Source: Symsagittifera roscoffensis (Eukaryota > Xenacoelomorpha > Acoela > Convolutidae). Taken from it: a DNA stretch of 60,000 nt. The DNA lies in assembly GCF_963678635.1 (NCBI RefSeq), contig NC_087067.1, positions 13,618,844-13,678,843 of the forward strand, in the 5' to 3' direction. The notes under the pieces are model-generated. The model was not told where the DNA came from and did no database searches. It saw nothing but the letters and a program-made list of their open reading frames with translations. The position numbers and the translations under genes were made by a program. Below are positions 9,509-18,825 of the stretch, one piece after another. The stretch's first letter is position 1. Each line of letters begins with the position of its first letter.

Positions 9509-12500
9509 AATGGGAGGCAAGCGAGAGGGCCCCATTGAAATGTATCCAAAGTTTTGGAACCTAAACCCATTGACGGCCGACGGACGAGAAGTCTTGAGAA
9601 TCCCCGCCTGGAAGGAGTGCTTTGCACTAGTCAAGAGGGAGCTGGAGGCCATAATGGAGAAAGAAATCCTACCAGCCACCATGCCTGAGTTCCCGACAGT
9701 CAGGAGGATGACCTTGGGAATGAATAGTCCCTTGGTGGTTCCCTCCATAATGGCGAAGATGATGACGGAGGAAACGCAGAGGCATTTCACGGATGGCTGG
9801 GATCCCCTGTTCATCGGCTACACGGCGGCAGTCTACTTCCACATCAGCGAGATGAAGGTAAATTCGTGGACGACGCAAGCGAAAAAGAGTAGAGGTTCGC
9901 AGCCCCCTGGATATGAAGTGCGGAAAGTCTTGAGGACTCTTGAGAAGGAAGGACTTGAGAATATGCTACCCATATGGGATGATGGCAGGATGATCTTGAT
10001 GGAGGGGCACGTCGCATTGGTGGACGAAATGAAATTTGCCACGAGAAAATACAAGGCACCCTATGGCTTGGAACAAGTAGAAGTGACACAGGAGGGAACA
10101 GAACTAGATGCAGCAGGTCAACTGCATGTAGCCCTGACGGAATATAAAAAGCTGGATCCTACGACACCGTCACCACTGTCTGTAGACACGCCTGGAGACA
10201 AGAGGAGTGGACCTGTTGAGGATCGATTCAAAAGAATTCTCGAGAGAAGAAGAAATGAATCAGAGGAAGAGAGTATGGATGAAACTCTCAGTGAAGCTGG
10301 AGAAGACATGGAGGTGGGGAATACGCCTGAACCAGGGCCATCAGGGGAGGAACTCACCACTCAAGAGCTGTTGAAAGACTTGAGCGAAGAGAATTGGGCA
10401 GATACTGCCACCCCACCTCTGAACCTGTCCCCGCGGAAGAACCTAGAGTTGCCATTGGCAGGTGAGACCTTCAATATGGGGATGTTACTCTTGAGCTCGG
10501 AGGAAAGGGAGAAGAACACGTTCGAAGGGAACAGGGACATATTCTTGGGATCTCTCGAGGATGACGCTTGGCAGGAATTCCTGGGGGAATTCAATCGAGA
10601 AGTGGGCAGCGAGACGACGCTGGACAAGTTCAAGAAGGAACTGTGGGACGCAGTAGTGAGATTCGGGGAACCGCTCCTGATAGGAACGGGCCTGGATGAG
10701 AAAGCAAGAAAAGAGCTGCTGAACAAGCTAGTGGAGCTGAGGAACGCACGATCGAAGACTAGAAAAGAGAAATGTGAGGACAGCTCTACTCTGAAACAAA
10801 AAACTGTGGATAAAATGGTTGATGATATAAAAAGGGATAAGGTTGGGACTAGTAATATGATTAAAAGTACTAATATCCTTAAGGCTCGAGCAGGGGGGAG
10901 GCAAGAGTTGGAAGGAGTGGATGGAGAGGTCGAATCAATGATGATAGCCACAACACCCTCGAGCAGAGATGTGAAGACTCGCAAGAGGAAGAGAGAAGTG
11001 GAAGGATGGGGTAGTCCTTCAGTGGATGCTGTTTCGGAAGGAAACTTGAGAGAGACGGCGCCCATCGTTTTGGCCCGATGCAAGACGGCGGCATACAAGA
11101 ACAGCTCGGAGCTCAGGAAACCACTTGAAGTAGAAAAGGAAATAGAGGTTTCCACCAGTTCGACGTCAGAAGAAGACTTCAAGCCTCAGAAGGTAAACGT
11201 GAAGAGAGGTTCAACGAACGGACAGGTAGGGGAAGTGGAGATCGGCAAAGAATGGATCTCGAAGGCACATCAGGACATGGGCAAACAAGTGACGAGTGAT
11301 CCATTGGAGAGGAACAAGACGAGGAACACTTCCCGGACGTGGTGGGTGGCCCTCGAAACATTGAAGGAAATGGAGGACTGCTTGAAGAAGTTGGACAGTG
11401 GAATAGCTCGCAGGCGACGCAATTGGGCCACCCAGCAAAAAGCCGAGGTTAATAAGATAGAGATGGCGAGTCATCTGAAGAGGTCCTGGCAGAGTTTGTT
11501 GAAGGATCATTTTGAAGAGGCGATGAGAACATCCTCATCAGCACCGCCACTAATGGCGAATCCCTTCGTTAGAACTGCGGGACAATTAATGTTCACCTGG
11601 AGTCTGGTGGGAATAGAGTTGGAGACATTGACCTCGTATGACAGGCTGAAGTTGGGAAGCAAGAAGCTAGAGGTGTATCAGGCACTGATGCAACACGTGG
11701 CCAGGGACAATTCAGGCTTGAGCCTGGCTAGAAGAAAAGATGCCACATGTTTCTTGAGATGGACAATGTCAATGATGTCTGATAGCACCATCCTGGCATG
11801 CCACCAGAGAGCAAGTGGAAGTAAAACCATGGAGAGAAGAGTCTCAACGATCATCTTGAACGTATATCAGAGTACAGGAATAGAGAAAGAAGATGGTTCC
11901 AGACTATCCTTAGAGAACCATCGAAAGCTGGACGAGGTACGGAGGTTCTCTAATAAGAAGTTCGAGGAAGAACATGATGTTCACCGTAACCTGGCCTCGT
12001 CAGAACAGTACTCGAGACTCAGTGAGAAGGGGGAATACCAATATGTGTCTGGAGTGATGGGAATAGCCTACAATCCCTTCTTAGACTCGGAAGCTGGAGG
12101 AGCCCACAGAAACCATGAGGTAGCGGAGCTACTGAAGTTTTGGACAGAAAGAATAATGGAAATAGACGCGGTGGAAAAAGAGGGGCCGAGCCTGGGCCTG
12201 ATTCTTGAGAAAACACCAGAGGTGATAAGCATACCGCGCTCAAACAAGAGAGTTGAAGTGAACATGGGCGGTGGAAATGGCTTGTTAACCACGAACTTGG
12301 GAGTGATATGGAAGCTACTAAGACCCTCCTGGTGTCCACATCCCCATGCAAGTCTAATCGAGGAAACCACAGAGCGAGTGAGGTTAGCACCAACGGAAGA
12401 TGAAGATCTGGCGAAGTTGAGTGTGCTACATAAGCTAATCACGCCCCAGATGCAAGAGCCAAGCGAAAGGACGAGCGACCCCGGGTCAGCAAAGAAATTG

Positions 12501-14099
12501 GAGCCGGGTAGCTGTCTGGATTCGACGTGTGGGAACGGAGAGCACATCTGCGATGGACGGTCATGCGTCAGAATACTGTCGTTTCAAAAAGAAGACCTGG
12601 TCACTTGGTTCGAAGACATCACAGAAAGGGAGAAAAGTGAAGTGCAAATAATAGCGGAATGTTACGCGAGAACCACGGTGAATATAGCGACAGCTCTCGG
12701 ATTCTTCTCGAGAATGTGTGGTCTGCAGGCACTGGAGAGACTGGAGTCTGAACATCATTTAGTGACGGCGTTGAGCGTAGAATCATGGCCCGGGGTGTTG
12801 CAGGTGACTCAAAAACACATCCGGAGCTGGAAGGTTGGTCTTGAGGCGGAAATGGGATTTCCCATGAGCGAAGCTTATGGCTTGCCATTGAACGCGAAAT
12901 CGCTGATAGGGTCAATGATGGCCAACTTGTGCGGAAGTCACTACCCGCTACACATGGCGATGGTGGAAGTGTCCAGCCAGAGAATACTGGTGGACAAGGC
13001 CTTCTCAGTGCCCAAGTGCGTGAGGTTGGCTCGGATGTCGCATCACTCGCACAAGTTGTTGAGAAAAATCAAAGGGACAGTACCAAAAGAATTGAGAGAT
13101 GACTTAAGCGAAATCTGGGGAGAAGATCTTCTGAAGTTGGAAAGAGAAAACACGAGCGATCACGAGAGACAAAACGTGATCGGGAAACCTGTGGGAAGTA
13201 CTCCGAACCTGGAAGACAACGACACGATGCACGAGAAAATGATGGAGCTTGAGCCTCTCTTGGAAGCCTCAGGGGAGCGTAATCTCAGGAGCATTGAGAT
13301 CTCTCATGGGGAATGCCCATGCCACTGTTTGGCACAAACGGTGTGGTATCCAGATCACAAGAACCTTTGCCTGGTGTGGGATGTGGAAGAGATTCGGTCG
13401 ATCGGACTACCGGATCACCGGCAGAAGGTGACGCTCTTAGTAGTGAGTACGATGTTAGCTCTGAGATGGATAGAAGAGAATATAACGAAGTATCGGGAGG
13501 CGACGACGCCAACGGCTGAGTCAATATACGCGATAGACTACAGCAGGAGACTCGAGTTGTTTGAGACTGCGTGCAAAGTATTCGCCATACCGACGGAAGT
13601 CAGGCACGTATGGAGTCGCTTGAGGTACTTTCCATGGTTTCGGGCGACACTGACGTCTTGGTTGTACATGACAACGAAAGATCACATGAGAAAACATCAA
13701 AAAGAGTATCGACAGTTCCAGGCCGAGATTGGGCCGGTAGCTTTCAAGAGACCCCTGCTAACCCATCGTAATGCGATCACGACAGGATGGAAAAGAGTGG
13801 GTAAGATGTCTAGAGACAATACCAAAGCGAGGGAGTCGATACTAGAGGAAGACCTGGCGAAGAACGTGAGCTTGAGCCTGCACAACTCCTTTTGCTTGAA
13901 CCGAGAAGCTAGGGTGAAGGCACTACCCAACCAAGCAAAGAGATTGCAGGAGCAGAGAGAATGGATGCGATCCTATGAACAGCTGAAGGCTTGGGAGGAG
14001 ATTGTGATTAGTTCCGATGATGAAGAGGAACTGTTGAGACAGTTTGCCGCATCTAGCACTTCAGGATGCAGTACCTCCAAGGCGAAGAGCACGAGATGA
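9498..14099 (+). CDS. ORF3: 1533-residue protein of unknown function, intact
   Basis: One open frame from ATG 9498 to TGA 14097; the start overlaps the end of ORF2 by 11 nt, in the +1 phase. I do not recognise its family. The first 200 residues look folded. Residues about 215-560 are charged and low-complexity (Glu, Lys, Ser rich) and likely disordered. A Cys-rich patch (STCGNGEHICDGRSC) lies near residue 1015. A conserved C-terminal half then runs from ATALGFFSRM to SLHNSFCLNRE. It ends with EIVISSDDEEE, a classic SUMO-interacting-type motif that copy B keeps. The C-terminal half is shared with element D, where it is fused to Gag, so it is under constraint across divergent families. I see no signal peptide, membrane anchor or furin-type site, so an envelope role is not supported. 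Copy B carries a decayed version missing about 1.6 kb around the ORF2/ORF3 junction. Confidence 0.85.
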   Translation: MQYRMGGKREGPIEMYPKFWNLNPLTADGREVLRIPAWKECFALVKRELEAIMEKEILPATMPEFPTVRRMTLGMNSPLVVPSIMAKMMTEETQRHFTDGWDPLFIGYTAAVYFHISEMKVNSWTTQAKKSRGSQPPGYEVRKVLRTLEKEGLENMLPIWDDGRMILMEGHVALVDEMKFATRKYKAPYGLEQVEVTQEGTELDAAGQLHVALTEYKKLDPTTPSPLSVDTPGDKRSGPVEDRFKRILERRRNESEEESMDETLSEAGEDMEVGNTPEPGPSGEELTTQELLKDLSEENWADTATPPLNLSPRKNLELPLAGETFNMGMLLLSSEEREKNTFEGNRDIFLGSLEDDAWQEFLGEFNREVGSETTLDKFKKELWDAVVRFGEPLLIGTGLDEKARKELLNKLVELRNARSKTRKEKCEDSSTLKQKTVDKMVDDIKRDKVGTSNMIKSTNILKARAGGRQELEGVDGEVESMMIATTPSSRDVKTRKRKREVEGWGSPSVDAVSEGNLRETAPIVLARCKTAAYKNSSELRKPLEVEKEIEVSTSSTSEEDFKPQKVNVKRGSTNGQVGEVEIGKEWISKAHQDMGKQVTSDPLERNKTRNTSRTWWVALETLKEMEDCLKKLDSGIARRRRNWATQQKAEVNKIEMASHLKRSWQSLLKDHFEEAMRTSSSAPPLMANPFVRTAGQLMFTWSLVGIELETLTSYDRLKLGSKKLEVYQALMQHVARDNSGLSLARRKDATCFLRWTMSMMSDSTILACHQRASGSKTMERRVSTIILNVYQSTGIEKEDGSRLSLENHRKLDEVRRFSNKKFEEEHDVHRNLASSEQYSRLSEKGEYQYVSGVMGIAYNPFLDSEAGGAHRNHEVAELLKFWTERIMEIDAVEKEGPSLGLILEKTPEVISIPRSNKRVEVNMGGGNGLLTTNLGVIWKLLRPSWCPHPHASLIEETTERVRLAPTEDEDLAKLSVLHKLITPQMQEPSERTSDPGSAKKLEPGSCLDSTCGNGEHICDGRSCVRILSFQKEDLVTWFEDITEREKSEVQIIAECYARTTVNIATALGFFSRMCGLQALERLESEHHLVTALSVESWPGVLQVTQKHIRSWKVGLEAEMGFPMSEAYGLPLNAKSLIGSMMANLCGSHYPLHMAMVEVSSQRILVDKAFSVPKCVRLARMSHHSHKLLRKIKGTVPKELRDDLSEIWGEDLLKLERENTSDHERQNVIGKPVGSTPNLEDNDTMHEKMMELEPLLEASGERNLRSIEISHGECPCHCLAQTVWYPDHKNLCLVWDVEEIRSIGLPDHRQKVTLLVVSTMLALRWIEENITKYREATTPTAESIYAIDYSRRLELFETACKVFAIPTEVRHVWSRLRYFPWFRATLTSWLYMTTKDHMRKHQKEYRQFQAEIGPVAFKRPLLTHRNAITTGWKRVGKMSRDNTKARESILEEDLAKNVSLSLHNSFCLNREARVKALPNQAKRLQEQREWMRSYEQLKAWEEIVISSDDEEELLRQFAASSTSGCSTSKAKSTR

Positions 14100-14516
14100 A
14101 TGGGCAAATCGGATGGATCTTGAGTCTTGAGAGGGAAGGGGGGCTTGAGCGTGGATCCGAGTGAAACTTGGATTCACGAAAAAGAAATTTTAACAAAGCA
14201 AATATTGTTACTAATATACTATATTTATTACATAAATCAAAATGCTGCATGACAATTTCCTGATTGAATAGGACAAAAGAGATTTTAAAATGATTGGCTT
14301 GAAAAGCGAAAATTCAAGGGTGCAGGTGTATGCAGATTTTGGTTGCTGTTTAGCAATAGTGTGAAAATTTTAAATGGCTGTGAATTTTGGGGTGTAGATA
14401 AGCTTAAATCTACTGCAAACTTCTGTAAATGACCACTGGCACTGTATCTTGAGCAACACTCGGTTTTTCTGGGACTCACTGGCAGAAGACAGCGCGCGAT
14501 GAGGACATCGATCTCG
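14100..14516 (+). other. 3' untranslated gap of element A
   Basis: This AT-rich non-coding stretch lies between ORF3 and the PPT. It includes a 41-nt block (14232-14272) identical to copy B (46099-46139) that contains GCATGACAATT, the 11-mer also found after pol. No gene was seen. Confidence 0.7.
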
Positions 14517-14529
14517 AGTCCGGGGAGTA
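14517..14529 (+). other. Polypurine tract of element A
   Basis: AGTCCGGGGAGTA lies directly before the LTR start TGTG. The same tract precedes the 3' LTRs of B (46383-46395, one change) and D (minus strand, 17991-18003). It primes plus-strand DNA synthesis. Confidence 0.85.
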
Positions 14530-15445
14530 TGTGCCAGTCGGTCATATTTGGAAGTTTGACCTTGAGAGAAGCAAAAAACACTTGATTTTGGAGTGAAATT
14601 TAATTTTTCAAAATTTCGAATGGAACCTGTCATGCACGATTTTCTCGCGAGAACTGAAAATCAGAAAAAGAGATCAGAACAATTTCAGAACAATTGAGTC
14701 GAAAACGCGGGAAAGTCGCAAGAAAAAGCAGTAGGAAATTGCTATTCGCAATTTCCATCACTATAATAATCGAGAGTAGAGCTGTCCCATCTGTGACAGA
14801 GACGAGAGCATTCCCTCGAATTGGATTATAACGACTGGAGTATTATTCGGAACTGGACTAGAGTGAACCTTCGGTGGAAAGGTGGACAGCTTGAGTGTCC
14901 TAATGGTTCACAAGAAAACTATTGTCTAGAGTATAAACTCGTTCTCATTGTTAAAACTATAAAACATTAGACTCATTTAGTTACGTTATTTAATTCTTGA
15001 GTTAGTTACCGACTGGATTATTTCCCACTTCTTGAGCGTGCTACTATGTGAGTACAAATTTAAATTCCTAGAGTGTGTTTTATAATTGTTATGTTGAGGT
15101 AAGGCGAGTTTTAGGTTGATCCATCTGAAATGGATCAAAGTTACACTGTCTAATAAAAAGTAACTTAACGGATTGTTCCAACCCGGTTTTTAACGGCGTT
15201 CATGTATTTTGGGTATCTAGAGACCTAAGTATGGGGACGTTTCTAATTCTAGAGTGGGGGGATATTTTAGTAGTAGCCTTTAAGCTGTAACGGGTCGTAG
15301 TCTCATGTCACAAGCGAACCGAACTGGCTCCGACCGTTCTTGAGGTAGAAAAACACAAGAGATAGTGTCCCTGACCCTTGAGCCAGTGGTTATAGGGCCT
15401 ATTTTTCTTAAGCCTCATGTGTGACTGCAGTAGACGAATGTTACA
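14530..15445 (+). repeat. 3' LTR of element A (916 bp)
   Basis: Runs from TGTGCCAGTCGG to CGAATGTTACA; boundaries come from the PPT and from comparison with copy B's 3' LTR. It contains a perfect 9-bp inverted repeat (14734-14756, GGAAATTGC/GCAATTTCC), a second 9-bp hairpin (15116-15138, TTGATCCAT/ATGGATCAA), and an AATAAA polyadenylation signal just after it (15152-15157). A TATA-like TTTTATAAT lies near 15078 and a donor-like GAGGTAAGG near 15096. CTTGAG occurs several times. Its 5' partner lies outside the window. Confidence 0.88.
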
Positions 15446-16493
15446 GTACGTTTCCGAAAAAATTTTGTCGCTCGGAGAGGGCCTTGCTTCCAGCGCATTT
15501 AGACGCAATACGTCTCAGCGTGTTGCCTATGGCAATCGGTCTCAACCCTCCGTCTATCTTTATGAGGGCGATAAGCTTTGTGCCAAAAAAAAGGTCTTAG
15601 TGGTTCGGGTATTTTGCCATCTCCAATGAGGTTTATCAGCTTAGTAAGCGATTTCAGAAAATTAAGTCCTGCACTGCCATTCGACTTACTAACAAGATCT
15701 TTAAAATTTGAGGAACGATTTTATCAGGACCTGCTGCTGATCCGTTTGGAAAGGACATTATCGCTTTGTATAGGTCGAAATCGGTTACGAAAAACTACCC
15801 AACTTTTCTGGATTTGGAGCTGCAAATTCGGCTCGCTGCGGGTGCTTAGACAACAATTTTTGATAGTTATCAGTTGAAAAAGGAGCTATTTTGTCATCCG
15901 AAGCAGCAAGCCTTATTCCTCCCTTTACATTTCCTTCATCGAGCTTACTACTTATTAGCTTTATTCTCTGCTCGAGGTCACTCAGAGGCGGGCTTGAAAC
16001 TTGGGGATGGGGTTTTGGAAGTGACACGTCATTTGCTCGAATTTTTTTATTAATCAAAGAACTCATGCTTGTGGTCTGTTTGCGTCAACTTCTTTTGGGT
16101 TGCTCCAAAAAAAAACAAGAAAGACGTTAAAAAAATTAGCCATTTTGTAACATCTTCTACATTGTAGACGATGTCATTTATTTTGTCCGACAGACTTTCC
16201 GCCAAGGGAACACGCGAGTCTTTTGGTACTCTCTTGAGTACTCGGACATTTGAGATGGCTGTATTAACATAACTGTCTAGCACTAAATCATTACCTATTG
16301 TTGCTTTGTTAACAGATTTTACATCAACGCATAAAGGACACTGAAACCATTGGGTTTTCTTAGAGTCGCTAAGAGAAATATTTACACAACTGATATGATA
16401 CCAACTAGAACAACAATCACATCTAATCCAATTTATCAGTCCTGAAGGTTTTAAGCAATCTTTGCTTGTACACTCTTTGTTGTTTTTCCTCAT
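15446..16493 (-). pseudogene. LINE fragment: PHD finger followed by start of reverse transcriptase
   Basis: On the minus strand, 16493 to about 16050 encodes a PHD zinc finger (CDCCSSWYHISC core with a closing CPLC pair), then a linker. After a stop comes a segment (16066-15785) with RLAASDD and the motif SFPNGSAAGPD, which starts the RT domain of a metazoan non-LTR family, then GKIPEPLR and LRPIA-like remnants, with several frameshifts. PHD fingers are known from ORF1 of CR1-like LINEs. The fragment stops at 15446, exactly where element A's LTR begins, so A appears to have inserted into it. It is dead: stops at 15785 and 16050, and frameshifts in the RT part. Confidence 0.78.
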
Positions 16494-17080
16494 CTTGACG
16501 CAGCATAAAGGTAAAAAAAAAAGGATTTTGACTGGACTTTAGGGGACTGAACTAACCCATGATAAGCGTTTAGTGCAAATTTTACAAATCAGCAAATAAA
16601 AAAAAAGACAACCAAATCAATTTAAAATTTAAAAGCGAATTATAAAAATCAAAAACAAGGAACAATCTCACCCGAGCTCAGTAGGTCCAGCGGCGCACCA
16701 CCAGACTCCTCAAGCCAGTTCCAGTTTCCCACCTCCCCACAGAAAGCCACTTGACAGACCTGTCTCTAAAATCACTCAGAGGGCGCTCCACATACAGGCA
16801 CAAACATCAAACATAACAAATCTATTTAATAAGTTTATCACAACAATTAGGCTAAAACAGGCTACTACAAATAATCTAAACAACAATCTCTCAACGTTTC
16901 AATTTTTGATTTGAATCACCATTTTCTTCCAGGTCTCAAGTTGCCAGTTTTCACCATTTGTAATAAATTTGTCCAACGGTGGAAATTAAAAGATACAACA
17001 GAGCTTAAGAAAAATATCACACTGAACACTGAAACTTACTCGTTTTAAGTGTTTCACATCGCATGATCAGTTTTTGCTAC
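16494..17080. other. Non-coding stretch between LINE fragment and element D
   Basis: AT-rich with A-runs; no coding frame was recognised. It may be the 5' untranslated region of the LINE, whose first ATG is at 16493 on the minus strand. Confidence 0.4.
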
Positions 17081-17990
17081 TGTAACATTCGCCCGGAAGA
17101 TACATATCGACGGAAAACAAAGCTAGATTCTAAGACGACTGGCCAACGTCTAAACAGAGCTCTACATGCTTTTCGCCGTCTCTACAAGCCAGTTCTTTTG
17201 GTGGTCTTTCTAACATCGGGTCGACAAAAACGTTACTGCTTTCGGCTTCGGTCAAAACACTCAAATTTACTAGATTACATGCAGAAATAGTGAGCTCATG
17301 GCTGGGTCTCAGTATCCCCAGACCACGAGGTCACTCTTAAAAACAGGGCTACTACTATTTATTGAATTATTATTGTTTTTGCTCAGCAGATAAAAATCAT
17401 CATCTCCATCGAAGATGGATCAACCCTTTCCCCCAACTCCTAGCTTCTCATCTTAGCAGAATGAATTCAGATGTTAATTAAATTCAATTCAGGACATAAT
17501 AGGGAAGCTAAAAGTTTATATAAGATGATAAAAGTTCCAGTCCCGAGACCCCTCCGGATTCTTGAATCCGGGGAAATAAGACCCTTATCTTCTTTCCGGA
17601 AGGCTGTCTTCCACCCTTCACAGTTGTTCGCAACGGCCTTGCAACTATTGTAGCGACACAATAGTTGCAACTCGGAACGGTCTCTGCTACTTCTGCAATT
17701 TGTTGTTGTTTTCCAATCACAATTCTCGTCGTTATCGCTATCGCAACTAATGTTGTTGTGTTTTATTTCGGTTTTCTGCCAAAATGGTCGTTTCTGACGT
17801 TTCTCAGAAATATGACGTCACACTTCGAAAACTTAAAAATTTGAAACACCAGAATATTCTAGCCTTTACCGTTTGACTAATCGTCCCAATAACGTTGTTA
17901 ATCTCTTAAAACCGTCAATTCGGAAGGTTCTCTGCTAAAAACTTGAAATTGCTGCGTCTGCATTTTTGTCCATTCTGGTCGAATGTCACA
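17081..17990 (-). repeat. 3' LTR of element D (910 bp)
   Basis: On the plus strand it starts TGTAACATTCGCC and ends CGAATGTCACA, so the termini are long imperfect inverted repeats. It contains a perfect 13-bp hairpin (17639-17670, TTGCAACTATTGT arm), a CCGGATTC/GAATCCGG palindrome near 17561, a TATATAA box near 17518 and, on the minus strand, AATAAA near 17360. It also holds one copy of the leader motif ACCCCTCCGGATT. Confidence 0.9.
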
Positions 17991-18003
17991 TACTCCCCGG
18001 ACA
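17991..18003 (-). other. Polypurine tract of element D
   Basis: The minus strand reads TGTCCGGGGAGTA directly before the LTR start TGTGACATTCG. The core GTCCGGGGAGTA is identical to element A's tract. Confidence 0.85.
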
Positions 18004-18825
18004 GTCCGGTCAATGTTCTCATTGAATCTCGCAATGTTCGTAAAATTGGTACAGTGTCATCGAACAGAATTTACAAAATACACGAATTTACTTTTATCCG
18101 CGTCATATCGACTCACTGCAGAATAAAAATGGCATCATACTACATCACTATAGCCTTCAAATTTTTTCATTAATCTGCACATTGAGGATATGACCTAAGA
18201 TAAAAACATCTTTTCTGACTTCCAATGTCAATGCCCTGATTAAAAATTTTTTCTCCTAGATTTTTTAAGATGTTGGTTTGCAGGACACTCCTGCCAACCA
18301 ACAAGCTAAAATTATCCTACTATGCTTCTTCCCTTCGGAAATCTTGCTTGTTATTGTCCTGAATAATAAAACTAAGAAACTCTGTGGTTAGAAAGAACAA
18401 GGAGACAATCTCCCTCTTCGAGAGATTACCCAAGCCTTTCATATCACCACAAAGTGATTAGTTCTCCTAGTTGATTAAAAACAGTGATGCAGGCTGGAAT
18501 ATTTAAATATACTCTCTACTCAAGCCTTTCTAAATAGATAGTAAGTAAGTGTCTCTAAAGCCATTAACTAAAATCAAAATGCAAATTTATAAAGGCAACA
18601 AATTCTTTAATGTTCAAAGATCAACTAAAGGTTTCAGTTTTCAATTACAACTTGGTTGCTTAGTTTCTCACTTGAGTTTTTTCACACACATAAAACAATT
18701 GTGATTTTTAAATTCTTCTTCTTCGTTACTCCTTTGTTTTCTTCCTTTTTCGTCGTTTAGGAGTTCTAAAACTTCTAAATTCTTCTAATTTTTTTCTTTT
18801 TGCCTCTTGTTCTTTCGACCGTTTG
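18004..18825 (-). other. 3' untranslated region of element D
   Basis: AT-rich non-coding sequence between the fusion gene stop (18826) and the PPT. No gene or repeat was recognised. Confidence 0.6.

Larger units (their letters stand above)
1..15445 (+). mobile_element. Element A: giant Ty3/gypsy-like LTR retrotransposon, 3' two thirds
   Basis: The window opens inside reverse transcriptase and runs through RNase H, integrase, a macro-like domain, two extra genes (ORF2, ORF3), a polypurine tract and a 3' LTR ending GTTACA at 15445. The gene order RT-RH-INT and the GPF module after integrase place it with Ty3/gypsy elements. It is the best preserved of three related plus-strand copies (others at 27130-47292 and 47586-60000): pol and ORF3 are open throughout and ORF2 has two frameshifts. 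Using copy B for the missing 5' part, the whole element would be near 23 kb. It abuts a LINE reverse transcriptase fragment on the right, so it probably inserted into that LINE. The left flank and 5' LTR lie outside the window. Confidence 0.93.

Noticed and set aside
10361-11182. 273-codon minus-strand ORF (also 3978-4607 minus and 1692-2204 minus)
   Set aside because: These are antisense shadows of Glu/Lys/Ser-rich coding sequence in ORF3 and pol. They give Ser/Leu-rich products with no domain and are not kept open in copies B or C.
9498-14099. ORF3 as an envelope glycoprotein
   Set aside because: Its position after pol suggested env, but I see no signal peptide, cleavage site, fusion peptide or C-terminal membrane anchor, and its tail is acidic and charged.
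16240-17300. Host gene or tRNA gene in the A-D interval
   Set aside because: The only coding signal is the LINE fragment. No tRNA-like cloverleaf with A and B boxes was found by eye.
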